From contig JARLJB010000099.1 in the NCBI GenBank assembly GCA_031291415.1, positions 1 to 64,000 on the forward strand: 64,000 bases of DNA. Reading direction: 5' to 3'. How positions within the stretch are numbered: position 1 is the first letter of the stretch; each line of letters begins with the position of its first letter. Of the stretch, positions 37,526-48,200 are shown in pieces. The position numbers and the translations under genes were made by a program. The DNA comes from Telmatospirillum sp. (lineage in GTDB: Bacteria > Pseudomonadota > Alphaproteobacteria > Rhodospirillales > Magnetospirillaceae). Below the pieces are notes generated by a model. It was not told the DNA's origin, made no database searches, and saw nothing but the letters and a program-made list of their open reading frames with translations.

Positions 37526-40500
37526 TGGCTTCAGGCGACGATCCCGGCGAGGAAGCACCAGGTGGTGGTGTAGTTGTCCCGATCTCCGAAACCGGAACGG
37601 CCGAAGTCACTGAGAAGGTTGCTAAACTCGACAGTGCCCTCATCGGCATCGTGGAGACCGCTGACGACGTGAGCGATGGCCTGAAGAAGGCTTTCTCTCC
37701 CGACAATGCCAGGGAGCTGAGTGAGCTTCTGGCAAAAGTCTTCACCCAAATAACCGACATCAAGGCGACTTTGATATCGGGCGCGGGGCTCGACGCTGGC
37801 ACGTTTGGTGCCAACGCCATCCGCGACATGGCGAAGCAGCTCAACCAGTTTCGCAGCACGCTCAAGACGTTGCAGCAGGAGTTCCGACAGCTACCGGCTG
37901 AGGATGGGATCCGCCAGAACGCGGCGTCGAAACTCTCCGACCAGCGGGCCGACCAAAACGTATTTCGGGCAACTGAGGTCAATCTAGACGCCACAATGAA
38001 GCTCTTCCAGCAACGCATGGAAGCAGCTCTGATGCGCTCGCTGGAGGTGGTCGCCGCAGCGGCGTCCACCCGGAATTTCGAACGGGTGACGAAGGACACG
38101 GGGACGCAGCTTCAGCAAACCGCCATGTCGGTCAATCCCGACGTCATCCGCTACCGGCGGCAAGGTGTTGATCCGTCTTCCACCGACGTCACGCAACTCA
38201 CTGCGATGAAGGCAGCGCTTGACTTAAACGGCGCGGAGGCTTCGCAGGCCCGAGAGAACGATTTGGTCGCAATCTACGCCAAGGAATTGGTGGAGGTGGA
38301 GCGGCAGCTAAAGGCCGTGACGGCTGCTGAGGTTGCCCGAGCGAAGCTCTCCGCTGAGTGGGGGAAAGAGCAAGGGGCGCTGAATGCCTTCCTCGGCGTG
38401 TCGGGCAAACCGGCGAGTTCGGCGAAATCGTCGGCCGCAGTTTTTCGAGACCAGTTCGCGACTCAGGCACCTTTGGAAAAGGTGGAGGCCAATAATCGTG
38501 TTACCGAGGCTCTCACCGGAGCCTACGGAGAGGGATCCCTTAAAGCCGCGCAGGCTCAGCTTTCAGCAGCGAAGGCCAACCTCAAGATTCTGGCTGATGC
38601 CAACTTGGAATATGCCGAGCAGCAGAGGCTTGTTGAGTCGCTGACCACAAAAGTTGTGCAGCTCGGCAAGGCTCAGCAAAAAGGCGGCGAGACTGTTCAA
38701 GACCGCTTCCAGCGGCACTCCTCCAACATGTCCGACTACATGGTCTTCGGGACCATGTTTGCCGGGATTGAGGAGTCGGTCAGATCGGTCGTCGAATTGG
38801 ACAAGTCCTTCGGCGAACTGCAGGCCCTGACCCAGGCGTCCAACAGCCAGATGCTGTCACTCAAAAACACTATCAACGATGTGGCCCAGGCCTCGAACCA
38901 GTCGGCCAAGGACATCGTCGAGGCGACCATCATCCTCGGGAAGTTTGGGTTCACCGCAACCCAGACTCAAGAGAGCTTGAAGGGCATCGTCAATTTCGCG
39001 TCAGCCATCCGTATGAAGCCATCCGAAGCGGCAACCATGCTGACCGGCGTGGTGGGTGCCTATGACCTTCCATCGACGAGCACAGGTGCCGTTGCCGATC
39101 TGGCTACCAGCACCCTGGCGAAGAGCCGCCTGACCCCGGAGGCGATGAAGTCGGGGCTTAGTATGACCGCTGAGGTTGGTTCTGAGGCAAACGTCAGCCT
39201 CAAAGAACTACTCGGCACGATGGCGCTTGCTGCCGACGCTGGCGCTCGCATGACGGATCGGTTTGGCATCGGGCTTCGTCAGGCCATGATCTCCATGACC
39301 AATCCGACGAAGGATTTCAGGGACGAGTTGGCCCAGGTCGGTCTCAACTCCGAAGCAGTCGACCTAAAGTCCAACGGCTTGATCGGTGCGTTCAAGAACA
39401 TGCATGAGGCGGGCTTTAACGCTGCCCAGGCTATGAAGGTTTTTGGTGCTGAGGGCGCGGCTCTCTACAACGCTCTTGGCAAGAATATTGAAGGCGCGGA
39501 CGCTTTCATCGCCAGCATGGGACAAACCGGTGCGGCCACGGATGCCGCCAAGCGCAATCTCGACACGCTGTCGGGTTCCTTCGAGCGATTTGGAAATGTG
39601 TGGTCGACGACCTTAGAAAAAGGCTCGGCCCCCTTTGCTGAGTTTCTTAAGTCAACCGCCAACGCGGCCAGCGGTATTCTGTCACTGACCAACACCTTCC
39701 CGTCCTTGACCGCTGTTGTGGTCACGGCGGCCGGAGCCTTTGCCACGTTCAAGATTGCATCTTTCACGATGGAATTGTTGGGTGTGGCCAAGGGAATTGC
39801 TGGGGTCGCTGGTCTTTTCCGTGGGCTGCTTGGTCCAATTGGGCTCGCCTCTGTTGCCGTCGGACTTCTCGCTGGGGGTTTCGCGGCGTTATCGGACCAC
39901 TTCCCTACGCTCGCTCAGAAAATTGACGCTCTGAAGGGACAGATTTCTGGGCTGAAGGCCGAAGCCGAGTCTTCCGAGAAAACCATCCGTACCATCGACG
40001 AGGCTATTCTTAAGGTGGCGTCGGAAGGGGACAGCCTAAAAAATCCCATCCAAAGCATCCGGGACCTCAACGAGCAGTTCGGAGCCCTTGGTTTGAACAT
40101 TTCTGGGTCAACGAGTAAGACCGCGGATCTGATCACCAAGCTGGAAGAGCTACGTCGGAATACGATCAACACGATTGTTGTGAAGATTCAGCAGCAGGAA
40201 ATCGCTGTTGGCGAAAAGGCGCAGCTAGACGCAGCTCAGTTTGGCAGTGACGCCTTGACGGCCGGACAGAAGGTCTACAAAGCTGCCGACACATTGGACG
40301 ACAGCGATAAGTTCAAGAACCAGTTGACCCTCGTGGCCGCACTTCTGAAGTCCTCACGCCCGTCAGACTTGGGTACCACCAACGCTATTGGTCAGAGGGG
40401 AGAACTTCTTGGTTCGGAGGCTCGTGAATTCAGCGGCGAGCTGGCCGACCGGATGGCCAAAGGAAACATCTCCGATACCGATGTCAAAGCGCTTAAAGTT

Positions 40501-42885
40501 ACGATCGAAAACCTCCAGTCCGTCTCTGGAAAGCTTGTCGCCCTGGCCAATGTTCCGTCGGAGCAAGCGGCTCTTCGGCTATCATCCGATCAGATAAAAG
40601 CTGGTCAGCCCGTTTCTGCTAACGCCACTAAGGTGCAGGCAGACTATGAAACAGCCCAGGCGAAGGACACGACCGTCGCCGATAAGCACCTCGTTGGTTC
40701 AAGGGCCGAAGTTGAGTTGTCCCAGCGACGACTTGCGCTGTTTGACAGCATCGTTGGGGGGACGATCGCCGACCTTGATGCGACTGTAAAGAAGCAAGAG
40801 GGACAAAAGGATAAGACCTTAGATTACCCTGCCTCAGTGAAGGCTTTGGGAGATTTGCGTGCAGCTCGTCAGAAGCTGCAGGATCGGGCAAATACGTATG
40901 CCGCTGAGGAGTTCACGCAAGATCAGCCATCGACAAACCGGCAGATCAGCACCGATCAGACTGCCATGTCGGATAAGACCGGCACCATGGGTAAGGCCAA
41001 GACTACTGACGATGTCAATAAGCTGAAGGCCGAGGTCGACAAGCTGGCCCACGACATCTTCAACAAGAAGATGGCTGAGATCGCTGCTGACCCGCAGTAC
41101 AATCCGACCATTCACAAAGGAATTAACCCTGATCTGCGAGGAACTGCAGAGGACCAGGCCCGTGGCCAGCTTGCAGCTTCCCTGGGCTCCAATGATCGCA
41201 CGTCGAAGACGAACCTCGAACGCCTTAACACCGCCGGCATGGCGGTGGCACAGCAGGAAGCTCAGGCGCAGGCGAGCAACCTGAAGGGTCAGATAGACAA
41301 TCTGTTCAAGACCATTGCCGAGCCGTTTACATCCAACAAGGATGCCAAGGCAGCTATCGAAAAGCTGAAGAGTCTGATCCCGGCATACCTAAAAGATCAG
41401 ACGCACCTGATGGAGATCGAACTCCAGCAGCACAAAGGCACCCCGACCGAACAGACCAACCGGAAGCAGGCTGTCGCGACCGAAGGGAGTAACCTCAATC
41501 TCCAGCTTACTGCTGCCGAGAAGAAGGCCAACGCTGGTGCGACGTGGACCCAAGACAACACCGCCGACAACACTAAACTCGCCACCGCGCAAACGGAGTA
41601 CGAACAGAGGAACTACGCGGCCAATAAGGTCGTTGCAGACGCCGAGCTGGCCATGGCGAAGCTACGGGCCAGCGGCGGGCATCCGCCGGCCGGCGAATCA
41701 GGTCAAGACGTCAAGAACAAGATGTTGACGGACCAGAACAACGCTCTCCTGGCATCTCTTCAGACGTATATCGACGACCTAAACGCCACGATCGCTCAGG
41801 TGACCGCCCAGGTCGCCGCACGAAAGAAGATTCTCGACGCGTCAGGGTACGACGCGAACGCTACTGAGCATACAAAGGATCAGAACGACGCCCTCAAAGA
41901 CTATAACGAAGCCCTGGCAAAAAGTGCTGCAATTAACAAAACAATAACGGCGGAGAATACAAAACAGACAGCTCTTCTGAAGGAGCAAGAAAAGATAAAA
42001 GAGAGCGCCCCGCCGACGTCGATGGGAGACGCCATGCAGAAGGGCGTTATCAATTACCACAATCAACTCGGAACGGGGGGGATGCTCGGCAGCCTCCAGT
42101 CCGGGACAACCCAGGTTCTTGGTTCCACCCAGACCGCCTTCGCCTCCTTCATCACCTCCTTTACCAGCGGAACCATGAAGGCGAAGAACGCCTTTCGCTC
42201 GTTGGCGACCAGCATCCTTCAGTCGATGCAGCAGGTGCTATCGAACGCAATCGCAAAGCAGTTCATGTCGTTGGCAACCGATGGACTCGGCAGCCTTAGC
42301 AGCGTCTTTGGCGGGAGCAGCGCTAGTGCCACGTCGGACACGGCCTCGTCTGGCACCAGTGCTGTCTATACGTCCATGGCGGACGTGGGCGATGTCTTCG
42401 AGTGGCATGGCGGCAAAATCCCCGCCCACTTCTGGCATGGAGGCCGAATCCCCGGCGGCAACGACAACGTCTCCGCCTCGCTCTGGCATGGAGGGAAGAT
42501 CGGGGACCACTTCCGCCGCGCCGCGTCAGGCTACGACGGCGACGGTAGCAGCAGCGTGTCCACCCGTGACAGCGTGCCGATCCTCGCCGCGCCGGGCGAA
42601 TTCGTTATGCGCCAGTCTGCTGTAGATCTGATCGGCGCGGATAAACTGTCGGCGCTCAACGCCATGGGGAACAGCACCGTTTCCCAGTCCAGTAAGAGCG
42701 TCTCGTCCGCGAGGCAGAGCAGCAGCAACACTACCCCTCATCAGACCAACGTCTACGTGGTCAACAAAGATCAGCAGCCCGCTGGACTTGGTCCCAGCGA
42801 CGTGATCGCCGCCTGGAGCCAGGACGTGATGACCGGTGGGGCGAGCAAGAAGCTGATCAAGTCCGTTATGTCTGGAGCCGTCTGA
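37525..42885 (+). CDS. Tape measure protein
   Basis: 1786 residues; sets tail length and helps DNA entry. The TP901-type core (about 415-640: DKSFGELQALTQASNSQMLS, then GKFGFTATQTQESL, MTDRFGIGLRQAMISM) is followed by a hydrophobic stretch (about 715-795, VVVTAAGAFATFKIASFTME, then LLGPIGLASVAVGLLAGGFA). Long coiled coils occupy about 800-1520. The C-terminus has repeated WHGG-K/R-I motifs (HGGKIPAHFWHGGRIPGG). ATG overlaps the preceding stop (TAATG). At about 0.15 nm per residue the tail would be some 270 nm long. Confidence 0.92.
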   Translation: MASGDDPGEEAPGGGVVVPISETGTAEVTEKVAKLDSALIGIVETADDVSDGLKKAFSPDNARELSELLAKVFTQITDIKATLISGAGLDAGTFGANAIRDMAKQLNQFRSTLKTLQQEFRQLPAEDGIRQNAASKLSDQRADQNVFRATEVNLDATMKLFQQRMEAALMRSLEVVAAAASTRNFERVTKDTGTQLQQTAMSVNPDVIRYRRQGVDPSSTDVTQLTAMKAALDLNGAEASQARENDLVAIYAKELVEVERQLKAVTAAEVARAKLSAEWGKEQGALNAFLGVSGKPASSAKSSAAVFRDQFATQAPLEKVEANNRVTEALTGAYGEGSLKAAQAQLSAAKANLKILADANLEYAEQQRLVESLTTKVVQLGKAQQKGGETVQDRFQRHSSNMSDYMVFGTMFAGIEESVRSVVELDKSFGELQALTQASNSQMLSLKNTINDVAQASNQSAKDIVEATIILGKFGFTATQTQESLKGIVNFASAIRMKPSEAATMLTGVVGAYDLPSTSTGAVADLATSTLAKSRLTPEAMKSGLSMTAEVGSEANVSLKELLGTMALAADAGARMTDRFGIGLRQAMISMTNPTKDFRDELAQVGLNSEAVDLKSNGLIGAFKNMHEAGFNAAQAMKVFGAEGAALYNALGKNIEGADAFIASMGQTGAATDAAKRNLDTLSGSFERFGNVWSTTLEKGSAPFAEFLKSTANAASGILSLTNTFPSLTAVVVTAAGAFATFKIASFTMELLGVAKGIAGVAGLFRGLLGPIGLASVAVGLLAGGFAALSDHFPTLAQKIDALKGQISGLKAEAESSEKTIRTIDEAILKVASEGDSLKNPIQSIRDLNEQFGALGLNISGSTSKTADLITKLEELRRNTINTIVVKIQQQEIAVGEKAQLDAAQFGSDALTAGQKVYKAADTLDDSDKFKNQLTLVAALLKSSRPSDLGTTNAIGQRGELLGSEAREFSGELADRMAKGNISDTDVKALKVTIENLQSVSGKLVALANVPSEQAALRLSSDQIKAGQPVSANATKVQADYETAQAKDTTVADKHLVGSRAEVELSQRRLALFDSIVGGTIADLDATVKKQEGQKDKTLDYPASVKALGDLRAARQKLQDRANTYAAEEFTQDQPSTNRQISTDQTAMSDKTGTMGKAKTTDDVNKLKAEVDKLAHDIFNKKMAEIAADPQYNPTIHKGINPDLRGTAEDQARGQLAASLGSNDRTSKTNLERLNTAGMAVAQQEAQAQASNLKGQIDNLFKTIAEPFTSNKDAKAAIEKLKSLIPAYLKDQTHLMEIELQQHKGTPTEQTNRKQAVATEGSNLNLQLTAAEKKANAGATWTQDNTADNTKLATAQTEYEQRNYAANKVVADAELAMAKLRASGGHPPAGESGQDVKNKMLTDQNNALLASLQTYIDDLNATIAQVTAQVAARKKILDASGYDANATEHTKDQNDALKDYNEALAKSAAINKTITAENTKQTALLKEQEKIKESAPPTSMGDAMQKGVINYHNQLGTGGMLGSLQSGTTQVLGSTQTAFASFITSFTSGTMKAKNAFRSLATSILQSMQQVLSNAIAKQFMSLATDGLGSLSSVFGGSSASATSDTASSGTSAVYTSMADVGDVFEWHGGKIPAHFWHGGRIPGGNDNVSASLWHGGKIGDHFRRAASGYDGDGSSSVSTRDSVPILAAPGEFVMRQSAVDLIGADKLSALNAMGNSTVSQSSKSVSSARQSSSNTTPHQTNVYVVNKDQQPAGLGPSDVIAAWSQDVMTGGASKKLIKSVMSGAV

Positions 42886-43277
42886 TGGCCACCCTGACCT
42901 TTCCAACTTTTTACCACAAATTTGAAACGATTTACCCGAGCAGTTCTACCCAGGTGAATTTCGGAAACTCCTACACCTTCACGGCTCCCCCAACCGGCCC
43001 TGATCAGCGTACCTTTCGTCTGTACTTCACCGGGATGAAATATTACCTGAGCGACGACGGGAAGATCAGCACAACAATTAACGCAGAAACTAACGTGTCA
43101 ATACTAGAAGCCTTCTATCAGTCAGTTCGCCAGTACAAAACCTTCAACTACACACACCCTATCAACGGAACTGTCGTTGTAACGTTCTCAAAACCTTTGT
43201 CCATCCCTAAGGGAGTCGCTGGCGGCCTCGGAATGGTTGAGGATTTTCAGGTTGATTTTCTGGAGAGTATCCTGTGA
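42885..43277 (+). CDS. Minor tail (tip) protein, M-like
   Basis: 130 residues (MATLTFPTFYHKFETIYPSS), beta-rich with a helix (VSILEAFYQSVRQYKTFNYT) inserted, as in tail-tip proteins of the lambda M class. One base overlaps the tape-measure stop. Assigned from position and fold pattern. Confidence 0.6.
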   Translation: MATLTFPTFYHKFETIYPSSSTQVNFGNSYTFTAPPTGPDQRTFRLYFTGMKYYLSDDGKISTTINAETNVSILEAFYQSVRQYKTFNYTHPINGTVVVTFSKPLSIPKGVAGGLGMVEDFQVDFLESIL

Positions 43278-43819
43278 CGACGACAGCAACGACTGCTTAC
43301 CCCGTCGAGATCCTGACGTCGCCCTCGGATGCCAACTGGCCGCAGGAGCATGTCGACGATTCGCTGAAGCTCAACGCTGACGCTATCGTCGAGCTGTACC
43401 ACATCATCCTGAGCGACAAAACGAACCTCTACCTGACCGCCGGGGCAACGACCACTTGGCAGGGCAACACCTACGAGTCTCTTGCCATCCAGATGTCGGG
43501 GGAGTTCAACTCGTCGGATTCGACCTCGGTCTCCCGGCCGCAGCTCGTCATCGCCAATCCCCTCGGCATCTTCTCGTCATTTGTCGTCAACGGCTACGTC
43601 AATAAAGCGCAGGTGTTAAAATACACGGTGCTCGGAGTTAACATAACCGAGAATAATAACATCTATGTCAGACAGACGTGGGTCTGCTGGCGTATCGTCT
43701 TAATGAATAAGACAAACCTGACGCTTGAAGTAAGAGGTCAATTAGATGGCCCTAACTTCCAAACGCCAGCCAGGTCTTTCCTTCCCCCCGAATTCCCTGC
43801 GGTGAGTTTGACAACATGA
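43274..43819 (+). CDS. Tail-tip protein, L-like (DUF1833 type)
   Basis: 181 residues. The block FNSSDSTSVSRPQLVIANPL is typical of DUF1833/lambda L-type proteins, followed by WVCWRIVLMNKTNLTLEVRG. Unlike lambda gpL, the C-terminal iron-sulfur cysteine region appears to be absent. ATGA/GTGA-type overlaps with both neighbours. Confidence 0.7.
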   Translation: MTTTATTAYPVEILTSPSDANWPQEHVDDSLKLNADAIVELYHIILSDKTNLYLTAGATTTWQGNTYESLAIQMSGEFNSSDSTSVSRPQLVIANPLGIFSSFVVNGYVNKAQVLKYTVLGVNITENNNIYVRQTWVCWRIVLMNKTNLTLEVRGQLDGPNFQTPARSFLPPEFPAVSLTT

Positions 43820-44337
43820 TCAAGATTGACCACCTTCAAGGTATTCCCTTCAAGGAAGGCTCCGACGACTGCTTCGGACTGATGCGGCAGTTCTACTCGG
43901 AAAATTTCGATGTCAACATGCTGGACTATGCCCGCCCGGAAGGTTGGTGGCGCACAGCCCCCGACCTGGATCTCTATATGAAGTATTTCCGAGCCGAGGG
44001 GTTTGAATCCATCGACGTCCACCCGAGGGAGACCGCGATCGGCGACGGTTTCCTGATGATGGTGCTTTCGAAGGTGGTCAATCACGCTGCTGCATACGTC
44101 GGCGACGGAAAGATCCTCCATCACACCTACGGCCGGCTGTCGAACGTCGAGTCATATGGTTCCCTGTGGCGCCGGGTGACCGTCGTTCATCTGCGGCATC
44201 CAAAGGTGTTTGCGCTGATCGAGGCAGAGAAGCCAAAGACGCTCACGAAGGTCGACCTCATGGACCTTCTCCCCCCTGGAATGAGAAAGATATTGGAGCC
44301 AGGAATTGCAGAGATTCAATCATCTGACCGGCAGTGA
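43816..44337 (+). CDS. NlpC/P60 peptidase of the tail tip (K-like part)
   Basis: 173 residues. Cys19 in GSDDCFGLMRQFY, His90 in VVNHAAAYVGDGK and H102/H103 give the Cys-His-His set of NlpC/P60 cysteine peptidases. These cut peptidoglycan stems when DNA is injected. In lambda this domain is fused to a JAMM domain in gpK. Here the JAMM protein is a separate gene downstream. Confidence 0.85.
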   Translation: MIKIDHLQGIPFKEGSDDCFGLMRQFYSENFDVNMLDYARPEGWWRTAPDLDLYMKYFRAEGFESIDVHPRETAIGDGFLMMVLSKVVNHAAAYVGDGKILHHTYGRLSNVESYGSLWRRVTVVHLRHPKVFALIEAEKPKTLTKVDLMDLLPPGMRKILEPGIAEIQSSDRQ

Positions 44338-44662
44338 AGAGCGGTGCGGTTTTATCCTCCCCGACGGCAGCCTCGTTGAAGTCAAAAATCTCGCCAAGGA
44401 TCGCGAGAAAGAATTCCGCATGGACCCGGCTACGGTCGTGGAATACGAAGATAAAGTGTGGGGTTCATTCCATACGCACCCCAATACTACTAGTAATCTC
44501 TCTGGTGATGACTTTGTAGCATTTACAAATTACCCATCTATGCACCATGTTATCATTGGAACTGATGGAGTTAGCTGCTATGTTGTGGCTAGTTCTGGAG
44601 TTTTATTGAAAGATGAAGCGAAAAATCTTCCTGCATGGGAAGCTCCGCAACTTAGCCCCTGA
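44306..44662 (+). CDS. JAMM/MPN metallopeptidase-like tail protein
   Basis: 118 residues from a TTG with GGAG 7 bases upstream. Catalytic-type residues of the JAMM fold: E11/E12 in GSEERCGFIL, H56-x-H58-x7-S66-xx-D69 in SFHTHPN and SGDDF. In lambda the fold forms the N-terminal half of gpK. The 3' half of the gene is AT-rich and contains a TACTAGTA site (44488-44495). Overlaps its neighbours by 32 and 50 bases. Confidence 0.8.
   Translation: MQRFNHLTGSEERCGFILPDGSLVEVKNLAKDREKEFRMDPATVVEYEDKVWGSFHTHPNTTSNLSGDDFVAFTNYPSMHHVIIGTDGVSCYVVASSGVLLKDEAKNLPAWEAPQLSP
44488..44495. promoter_or_regulatory. TACTAGTA motif, copy 4
   Basis: Copy within the JAMM gene, just after the HTHP codons, extended to ATACTACTAGTAAT, in an AT-rich stretch running to the next gene start (44613). 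Confidence 0.4.
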
Positions 44663-45260
44663 CGGCCTGGAGTTCGATGCCGCCACGGTTGAGGAGGCAA
44701 TCAGCGCTCTCTGCCTCCAGACCAAAGCCTTCAATCCCCTCCCAGGTAAGCCCCGCCACGAGCTTGAAGTGCTCGGGTTCGACACCGACGCCAGCCTCAT
44801 GGCGCCCCTCAACGACAACGTGAAAGAGCTTCACCTCGTGCCATCCTTGCGTGGGGGCAAAGCCGGGGGCGTCCTGCAGATCATCGTCGGGGCCGTGATG
44901 GTCGTAGTGGGCGTGGCGCTGTCCTGGTGTACCGGAGGTGCGTCTCTCGCGCTGGTCATGAGCGGCGCCATGATGATCGCCGAAGGTCTCATTGCGCTCC
45001 TCAGCGCTGCCCCGAAGAAGAACGACCCTGACGCCTCGAAGTACATTGGGGCACCGCAGAACACGACAGCCATCGGGACACCGATCCCGATCCTCTACGG
45101 ACGCCGGTTGGTTTACGGGCAGATGCTGAGCATGAACGTTCAGGCGAACGATGTGGCGCTGACCTACAGCGCCGCAGCGGACACCTCAGGATGCAACGTG
45201 ACCTTTTACCTGAATGGTCAGACGATTACGGCGCCCACCGCTGATTCGCAGGCTGCCTAG
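44613..45260 (+). CDS. Tail assembly protein, I-like
   Basis: 215 residues. N-terminal beta-grasp domain (about 1-80: RKIFLHGKLRNLAPDGLEFD, ending HLVPSLRGGKAGG), then a hydrophobic region with two membrane-like segments (about 86-135, LQIIVGAVMVVVGVALSWCT, then ALVMSGAMMIAEGLIALLS). A C-terminal part (YGRRLVYGQMLS) resembles lambda gpI. GGAG stands 12 bases upstream of the ATG. Probably helps assemble the tip fibre. Confidence 0.75.
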   Translation: MKRKIFLHGKLRNLAPDGLEFDAATVEEAISALCLQTKAFNPLPGKPRHELEVLGFDTDASLMAPLNDNVKELHLVPSLRGGKAGGVLQIIVGAVMVVVGVALSWCTGGASLALVMSGAMMIAEGLIALLSAAPKKNDPDASKYIGAPQNTTAIGTPIPILYGRRLVYGQMLSMNVQANDVALTYSAAADTSGCNVTFYLNGQTITAPTADSQAA

Positions 45261-48200
45261 TGGACACCCTCCAAGGGGCCGGTGGTGGCTCCTCGTCATC
45301 GTCCTCATCGGTTACATCCACTGCCGACACTCTCAGGTTTGCTGACACTTATGAGGTCATCCTGGGGATGTGCGAGGGGCCTATCCTCGGACCCATCGAC
45401 GGAAACGGGACAAACTTTTACGTCGGCACGACCCCCATCGTGAACCCAGACGGTTCCACGAACTTTTACGATTCCAACGTCAATTTTTTCGACGGTCAGG
45501 GAGACCCGACCTACACCATCACGCCGGCTCTGGGTGGCAGCTCTTCCAGCTCGGCCGTCAGCACGCAGTTGTTCCCGCAGATGCCGGTGGTCAGGACAAC
45601 CCAGGCCTGTGACATCAACTTCATCAACATCCGACTGGACGTCGATGAGCTTTATCTCACGGACACCAGCGGTGACACCTACACCACTTCGTTCCAGTAC
45701 ACGGTTGAAACCAAGCTTACATCAGCCACGACGTGGACCCTGGCGGTCGATCAGACGATCAGCGGCAAGACCATGTCGACCTACGTCAGGCAGATCAGGA
45801 TCCCCGTTACAGCGCTGACGGCAGGGACCGACACCTATGACATTCGCGTCACGCTGATTAGCGGCGAGAGCACTTCAACCTACGTCGCCAACATCGTCTG
45901 GGAGTCCTGGGAAGAGATCCGTACTGACACCTTCAAATGGCCCCACACTGCCTGCGTTCAGATGTGGGGCAGGGCAACCAACCAGTTTTCGAGCATGCCG
46001 ACCTTCGGAGCTGAACTGGGTGGCCTAATCATCAAGGTCCCGTCCAACTACAATCCCACCAAGAAGACCTACTCAGGGATTTGGGACGGCACGTTCAAAC
46101 TCGCATGGACGGACAATCCAGCCTGGATCCTTTACGACTTCGTCACCAACACCCGTTACGGGATGAGTGCCTACAGCTCTATCTACCTCGACAAGTATTC
46201 CATCTACGACGCGGGCGTCTGGTGCGACGACACAATGTCGAACGGCGCGGCTCGCTATACCTTCAACGAGTTGATTGCCACGCAGCGCAGTGGGCGCGAC
46301 CAATGCACCTACCTGGCGGGCATATTCAACGCGGCCTTCTTCGACGACGGGAACGGTACCGCCTTCGTCATGATCGACCAGCCGACCCCGGCGACCCTGC
46401 TCTTCGCTGAAGAGAACACGATTGACGGGTTCCAATACTCATTCACGGATATGGCGACCCGGTACAATTTCATCACGGTCACCTTTACCAACCCCGATCT
46501 GAACTGGAACAACGACCAACGGCTGGTGAAGGACCCCGACGATATTGCCATCAACGGGATGGTGCCACTCAACTTTATCGCTCAGGGCTGCACGAGTGCC
46601 TACGAAGCCATCAACCGCGCCCGGTATAAGATGGTCACGTCCCTGACTGAGTGCATGTCCGTTTCATTTAAAACGAACCGGCAGGGGTGCTTCGTCAAAC
46701 CTTGGGACGTGATGTTGGTCGCCGACCCCACCACCGGATATGCCGTCTCCGGCCGGATAAGGTCCGTTGATATCGCAGGAAAGATCCTGTCTCTTCGTGA
46801 CCCGATCACGCTCGAAGCCGGGCAGAGTTACGGAATCTCCATCGTCGTCCCCAATGGCATCTTCACTGCGAAGATCCTCAACCCAGCCGTTGGCGAGAAC
46901 ATGTCGCTGACGCTCGACGCCGCCGTCCCGTCAAACCTTCCGACGACGACCGTCTTCGCGCTGACCGGTGGGAACCTCGGGCTTCCGAAGCCATTCCGAG
47001 TGCTCAAGATCGAGAAGGTCGACGGCAATGCCGATCAGGTTCAGATCACCGCGATTGAGATCAACCGGAACAAGTGGACGGCGATCAACGACGGCATCGT
47101 CATCGACACGCCGACCTACAACACCCAGACGCTCAATTCAGTCGATGCGGTCACCAACTTGACAGCATCGCAGACGGTGACCAGCTCGACGCTCGGCACG
47201 CAGATTGATCTCGACCTTGCCTGGACCAAGTCCACCTCCACTTGGGTCACCGACTACCAGATCACCTACTCAAGGAACGGCGGCGCAAGCACCGTTGTGA
47301 CCACGGGCGGCGAAAACCAGGCGGTCATCACAAATGTGCTGGTCGGAACCTATACAATTTCGGTGTGCGCCGTCGGCTTTGGGGTCACGTCCTCGCCGTT
47401 GACGATCACCTATGACCTCACGACGGACAGTATCTTGCTGGCGGCCGTTACGGGCCTGGAGTTGTACGGGCAGGCAAATGACACCGAGTTCACGGGGACC
47501 GACGCCAAGTTTGTCTGGAACTTCAACTCGGCCTATGGCTCGACGGAGCCCCTCGGATCTGAGACCGGAGACGGTGCCGGCTATGTCGACTCGTGGTTTC
47601 AGGACTTCTATGTCTCGATCTACAACCTCGATGGTACCCTGCGGCGGACGGAGACGACACAGGATCCGACATATACTTACACCCTCGAGAAAAATTATGT
47701 AGACGGTGATGGAACCCCGGCGCGAGCGTTCCTGATCGAAGTAGCATGGCACGACAATTTTGGCCGGGTCTCCCCCACAGCCACTCTGTCTGTCAGCAAT
47801 CCCGCTGCCAAGCTTCCAACCAGCGTTGCGGTCGCGGCAGCATTTCAAAATGTCTTCGTGACGTGGGTGAATGACGCTGAACTAGATTTCAAGGGGACCA
47901 TGGTTTGGATCTCGACGACGAGCGGGTTCACTCCATCTTCCGACAACTTAGCCTACGACGGTGTGAACTCAGTGTTGACCTATCCGGCCACCACCGGGAC
48001 GACCTACTACGTAGTCCTCTCCAGCTATGACACCTTCGGCGAGTACGACCTGACCTACTCGGCAGAGATGTCCGTCACCACAGCGCAACTTAAAGGGGTC
48101 GACATCGCTAAAGGCATCATCAGCAGCGATATGCTGACAGACGCCTTGGCGTCAACGATCAACTTGATCACAGCCGGTCCCACGACGCCCGGCTCAGTGG

